The position numbers and the translations under genes are program-made. From Clostridia bacterium (GTDB lineage: Bacteria > Bacillota > Clostridia > Oscillospirales > Acutalibacteraceae): DNA of 9,198 bases. Shown piece after piece: positions 7,601-9,198 of the stretch; the first letter of the stretch is position 1; each line of letters opens with the position of its first letter. The stretch covers positions 1-9,198 of the forward strand of contig JAFOXT010000107.1 of the NCBI GenBank assembly GCA_017425745.1, read 5' to 3'. The notes under the pieces were generated by a model. That model was given only the letters and a program-made list of their open reading frames with translations, did not search any database and had not been told where the DNA came from.

Positions 7601-9198
7601 CTTCAGAAGGTTAAGGCTGATGCAGACGAAGCAATCAAGAACAAGGAACTCGGTGTTGAAAAAATCACAGAGGCTACCTCAGGCGTTAAGGTTCAGTTTA
7701 TCGACAGCGACGGTCTTGGTACAATTGAAAACGTTCAGCTCGGTAAAGACGATGGATTCAAAATCAGAGTTGCAAACGGCAATGCTGACAGCAATATTAC
7801 CATAACAAACATTCAGGGTGATGGCATTATCGAAACAGACGATCAGACTATCGAAAGCGGTAAATCAATAGACTTCGATGTTACTATGCCTACAACTGCA
7901 GGTATTCACGAGTATACAATTACATACACAATTGATGGCCTCAGCGATGCAAACGGTGATGAAGTTAAATTCACAACAAAGGCTTATCTTTATGTAAAGG
8001 ATAAAGCTTATCAGCCGTATCACTATCTCCATGAAGAAACAGGTAGCATACTCGTTTGGCAGAATGCCGATATGGCTCTTGATTATTCACTTGAAGCTGC
8101 ATATGGCGACTTCACAAAAAATAAGCCTGTAGGTGCTGAAAAGTTTAATGATAATATGTCTGTAAACGGTGCTTCATGGGTTTATACAACTTACGACTAT
8201 GGTGAAAAATGCTTTGATACTTCATGTACCGGGGAAGCAGATTGCACTGAAAAGAGTGATGCTCATCTTGCCACCTACAACTATTATGTTGATACAAGTA
8301 TTGTTAAAACTTGGGAAGATGCAGGTTTCAAAGCGGTATTTAAGGAAACATCTGAATCAAAATACAAATATGTTAACCTTAAGTATCTTCGTCTTGCTGT
8401 TAATGACGAATATCTGGATGGTATTTCAGGTGACGACAAGACATTTACAGTAGCATTTGTTCCTTCTGCTTCAGGCACAGCAGGCAACGCTTCATTAAAG
8501 TTTGCATCGACAGGCGACCTTACAATTAAGCATGTAGAAGAACCTGACAATAATGTTCTTTTGTTTGGTGAACGTGCTAAGAATGCAACAAATAATACTG
8601 CTTATGCAAACTTCTCAGGTGCAATTCCCACTTCAAGTAAATATGTAAACTATGACGGAACAAGTCCTGCAAAATTTATGTTTGCTCCTAAGCTTAGAAT
8701 GATAGATGGCGGAGGCGCTGATGAAGGATCATATATGACAACGCATATATGGCTTACCTCCTATGACAAAGCAGCTCTCCGTGAAGCAGTTGCAAATGCT
8801 GAACAGACTGGCTTCAATAGTGAATACTTCGATGAAGAAAAGTACGAAGCTTACGAAAACGCTCTTAAGACAGCTAAGGAAGTTCTCGGTAAGGCTGAAA
8901 CCAACCAGAGTGAAGTTGATGAAGCAACAGCAGCGCTCAATACAGCAATTGAAAACCTCAACAAGGCTGATGCTGAAGCTAAGTTTATTCTTACTGTAAT
9001 TCACAGCATTCATGAAAATGCTGACAAGAACAGCAAAGCAACAAGCACAGAGTATGATTACTACCTTGTAAACGGTGACATCACTCCTGCTCAGATAGAT
9101 CTTACAGATATGAAGATCAACAAGAAGAGTGATATCGCAAACCTTACAATTACAGAAGACACAGAGTATACATATTATTACTGGTACATTGATTACTC
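4598..9198 (+). CDS. Giant secreted FIVAR-containing surface protein, N-terminal part (3' end outside window)
   Basis: Reading from the ATG at 4598, the frame stays open for 1533 codons to the right edge. Residues 1-34 form a signal peptide. Residues 35-600 are rich in Tyr, Asn, Thr and Ser with alternating hydrophobics and look beta-rich; I do not recognise a family, although about 296-358 and 425-485 resemble beta-sandwich repeats. A FIVAR-type helical module (601-672) is followed by a second helical stretch (754-828), a Cys/His-rich insert (833-944), a helical hairpin (945-1017), an Ig-like beta region (about 1020-1200), a small cysteine cluster (C1205, C1210, C1216), more beta-rich sequence, and a second clear FIVAR module (1389-1458). 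No catalytic residues stand out. Known FIVAR modules serve as surface stalks or bind carbohydrate or protein, so an adhesin or stalk role is plausible but inferred. Transcription is probably independent of gene 1, given the intervening terminator and promoter. Confidence 0.93.
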   Translation, partial: MKNKRFKKALSVFLSILMLMSCWVWVAPTDASAAGNYYVRVYLNIYDGANSDGYGKAYSVVDDINSEFYGKPNEYKWDYGSSWNVFDNSDGYDGEVNMAGFTLFYDNDKKYKAYDLSADLVAATTTLGNNWTSMDDLTLENFAAWPNKVEKVYSFELDSIPSSLFWINDENNAVNGETSFGIHKITVAESSTSQEHILWTGLSGSESYYECYYGTITPTGLITPWDDCPGEDTKTFYKDYTTSAVGTWIDPFNAGDYNVYPVNNYLSGGVSATFTVGSNGSQTNIDYIELGNTNNYYINFTNHSTQTATITALNSSNLVNSYSNNLTIAPGETKSFTLKKASMSGDGNYYNFCFKYTLNNVFEKNGTTPVEFYQAAYIGTWNTSDDSSVIGPPTTSEANSGFTVYNGADMDFMSQFMADTGIFETVSTTGNRTSDITFKYNYYLDNTDTKYTNWSQTGLRMYVKKWTYNVTIYFQPDTDDGGTMNLVGEIDNKDSASLSIADMVYSYSSASDSFKIPDSNNRPWAHYNTPCIPQWSRASSMEWGTVTSNTTVAYFRFCGNLFKGSTTSSDPGIIRFTDMRWESTNNRAATFDGDINVYVFDKSQLRDCVRNLGGLGANWAPMRTRFNDAKWNAYESALQTAMQVLANQKTNQKAVTDAYNNLVSACEALKSTANLVNQVAEVTYTKRTADYNSAATDTTNKYLIMPIGTETAVPSYDAYKHTTSGTVVAKQSSNLKTNFTQYETGINPIDYRYWKIDFAGVDKAVEEATVLLNTPLDAYSDKYYEEIFDARTAISYFDRDADTWTPTYQSDVTDPLNELNALLAHNSTEAGAHTFIEDANGNYVIKFDETTHWYECGVCGYKYMHENHTTSATPDSNDENSHIVECTYVDNTSGNTCDFVMTEPHTFTNPELARPTFVDGVWKNGTYTYTCTCGATNTEPAVRADYSELEEAIEALEGIKNDENLSDEAKTVIANTLIKADNLADDLVTAEQGQIDELVKELQKVKADADEAIKNKELGVEKITEATSGVKVQFIDSDGLGTIENVQLGKDDGFKIRVANGNADSNITITNIQGDGIIETDDQTIESGKSIDFDVTMPTTAGIHEYTITYTIDGLSDANGDEVKFTTKAYLYVKDKAYQPYHYLHEETGSILVWQNADMALDYSLEAAYGDFTKNKPVGAEKFNDNMSVNGASWVYTTYDYGEKCFDTSCTGEADCTEKSDAHLATYNYYVDTSIVKTWEDAGFKAVFKETSESKYKYVNLKYLRLAVNDEYLDGISGDDKTFTVAFVPSASGTAGNASLKFASTGDLTIKHVEEPDNNVLLFGERAKNATNNTAYANFSGAIPTSSKYVNYDGTSPAKFMFAPKLRMIDGGGADEGSYMTTHIWLTSYDKAALREAVANAEQTGFNSEYFDEEKYEAYENALKTAKEVLGKAETNQSEVDEATAALNTAIENLNKADAEAKFILTVIHSIHENADKNSKATSTEYDYYLVNGDITPAQIDLTDMKINKKSDIANLTITEDTEYTYYYWYIDY
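6398..6613 (+). other. FIVAR-like helical module 1
   Basis: Residues 601-672 begin DKSQLRDCV. They continue with W-x-A-Y-x-x-AL-x-x-A, then the diagnostic NQKTNQKAVTDAYNNLV and a closing ACEALKS. This is the usual FIVAR layout of three helices, with the 'T-Q-x-x-V-D-x-A-x-x-x-L' element before the last helix. It aligns along its whole length with the module at 8762-8971. Confidence 0.8.
6857..7081 (+). other. Helical segment, possibly a divergent FIVAR module
   Basis: Residues 754-828 open with FAGVDKAVEEA and are predicted helical from their Ala/Glu/Leu spacing. They end in DPLNELNALLAHNST. The overall length and the closing 'L-x-x-L' resemble FIVAR, but the T/S-Q-x-x-V-D element is weak, so this is a tentative assignment. 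Confidence 0.45.
7094..7429 (+). other. Cys/His-rich insert resembling the gene 1 repeats
   Basis: Residues 833-944 contain HWYECGVCGYK (C856, C859), further His residues, HIVEC (C886), NTC (C897), EPHTF, and YTCTCGA (C931, C933). The 'WYECxxCGYK...H' and 'GTYTYTCxCG' phrases match the style of the cysteine units of gene 1. The insert separates two helical segments. Metal binding is suggested by the Cys/His spacing but is not demonstrated. Confidence 0.65.
7430..7648 (+). other. Charged helical hairpin
   Basis: Residues 945-1017 begin DYSELEEAIEALEG and end DADEAIKNKEL. They are rich in Glu, Lys, Ala and Leu with heptad-like spacing. The layout of three helices with an internal AEQGQIDELVKEL element suggests a FIVAR relative or a coiled-coil spacer. 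Confidence 0.55.
8762..8971 (+). other. FIVAR module 2
   Basis: Residues 1389-1458 start YDKAALREAV. They continue with EEKYEAYENALKTAKEVL, then TNQSEVDEATAALNTAIENL. This is the most canonical FIVAR match in the window. The preceding 'LTSYDKAAL' parallels 'VYVFDKSQL' before module 1, so both modules hang on the end of a beta strand in the same way. Confidence 0.88.

Noticed and set aside
4794..9013. Short open frames within 4794-9013 on both strands
   Set aside because: All lie inside gene 2, whose frame is open from 4598 to the right edge with a signal peptide and recognisable modules.

Overview
The window looks like a piece of a low-to-mid GC, Gram-positive, gut- or rumen-type Clostridia genome (Ruminococcus / Oscillospiraceae-like). 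This rests on the style of the proteins: very large secreted proteins built from 'ATCTxAGYTTYTCxxCG...LGHxY' cysteine repeats, an InlB/Listeria-Bacteroides-type repeat, a dockerin-like DxNxDGxxD loop and FIVAR-type helical modules. It also rests on a standard code with GGAGG ribosome sites and A/T-ending codons. The taxonomic call is inference from family knowledge; no database was searched.

Two very large plus-strand genes fill almost the whole window, and each is cut by one edge. Gene 1 (1-4406) enters from the left already in frame, so its true start is upstream. It encodes at least 1467 residues, including 99 cysteines by hand count. About 33 imperfect repeat units of about 35-45 residues are followed by a single calcium-loop-like motif, one InlB B-repeat-like domain, four more cysteine units, and a distinctive C-terminal tail (CSCMCH, an aromatic/basic hydrophobic segment, then CSCGAVHY at the very end). 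The array has order above the single unit: five two-unit modules of nearly constant length (243-246 nt), and a duplication of about eight units repeated about 1.67 kb downstream.

A short intergenic region (4407-4597) separates the genes. It holds a strong hairpin terminator, a near-perfect AT-rich inverted repeat, tandem TATAAT boxes and a good ribosome binding site.

Gene 2 (4598 to the right edge) encodes at least 1533 residues. It has a clear signal peptide, a long N-terminal region that looks beta-rich and that I do not recognise, and then alternating helical FIVAR-like segments, a cysteine/histidine-rich insert that echoes gene 1, and a further Ig-like region. Its stop codon is outside the window.

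Taken together this is a locus for giant secreted or cell-surface proteins. The shared cysteine style suggests that the two genes belong to one family: gene 1 shows only the C-terminal half and gene 2 only the N-terminal half of what may be similar architectures. No enzyme, RNA gene, mobile element or CRISPR array is visible.
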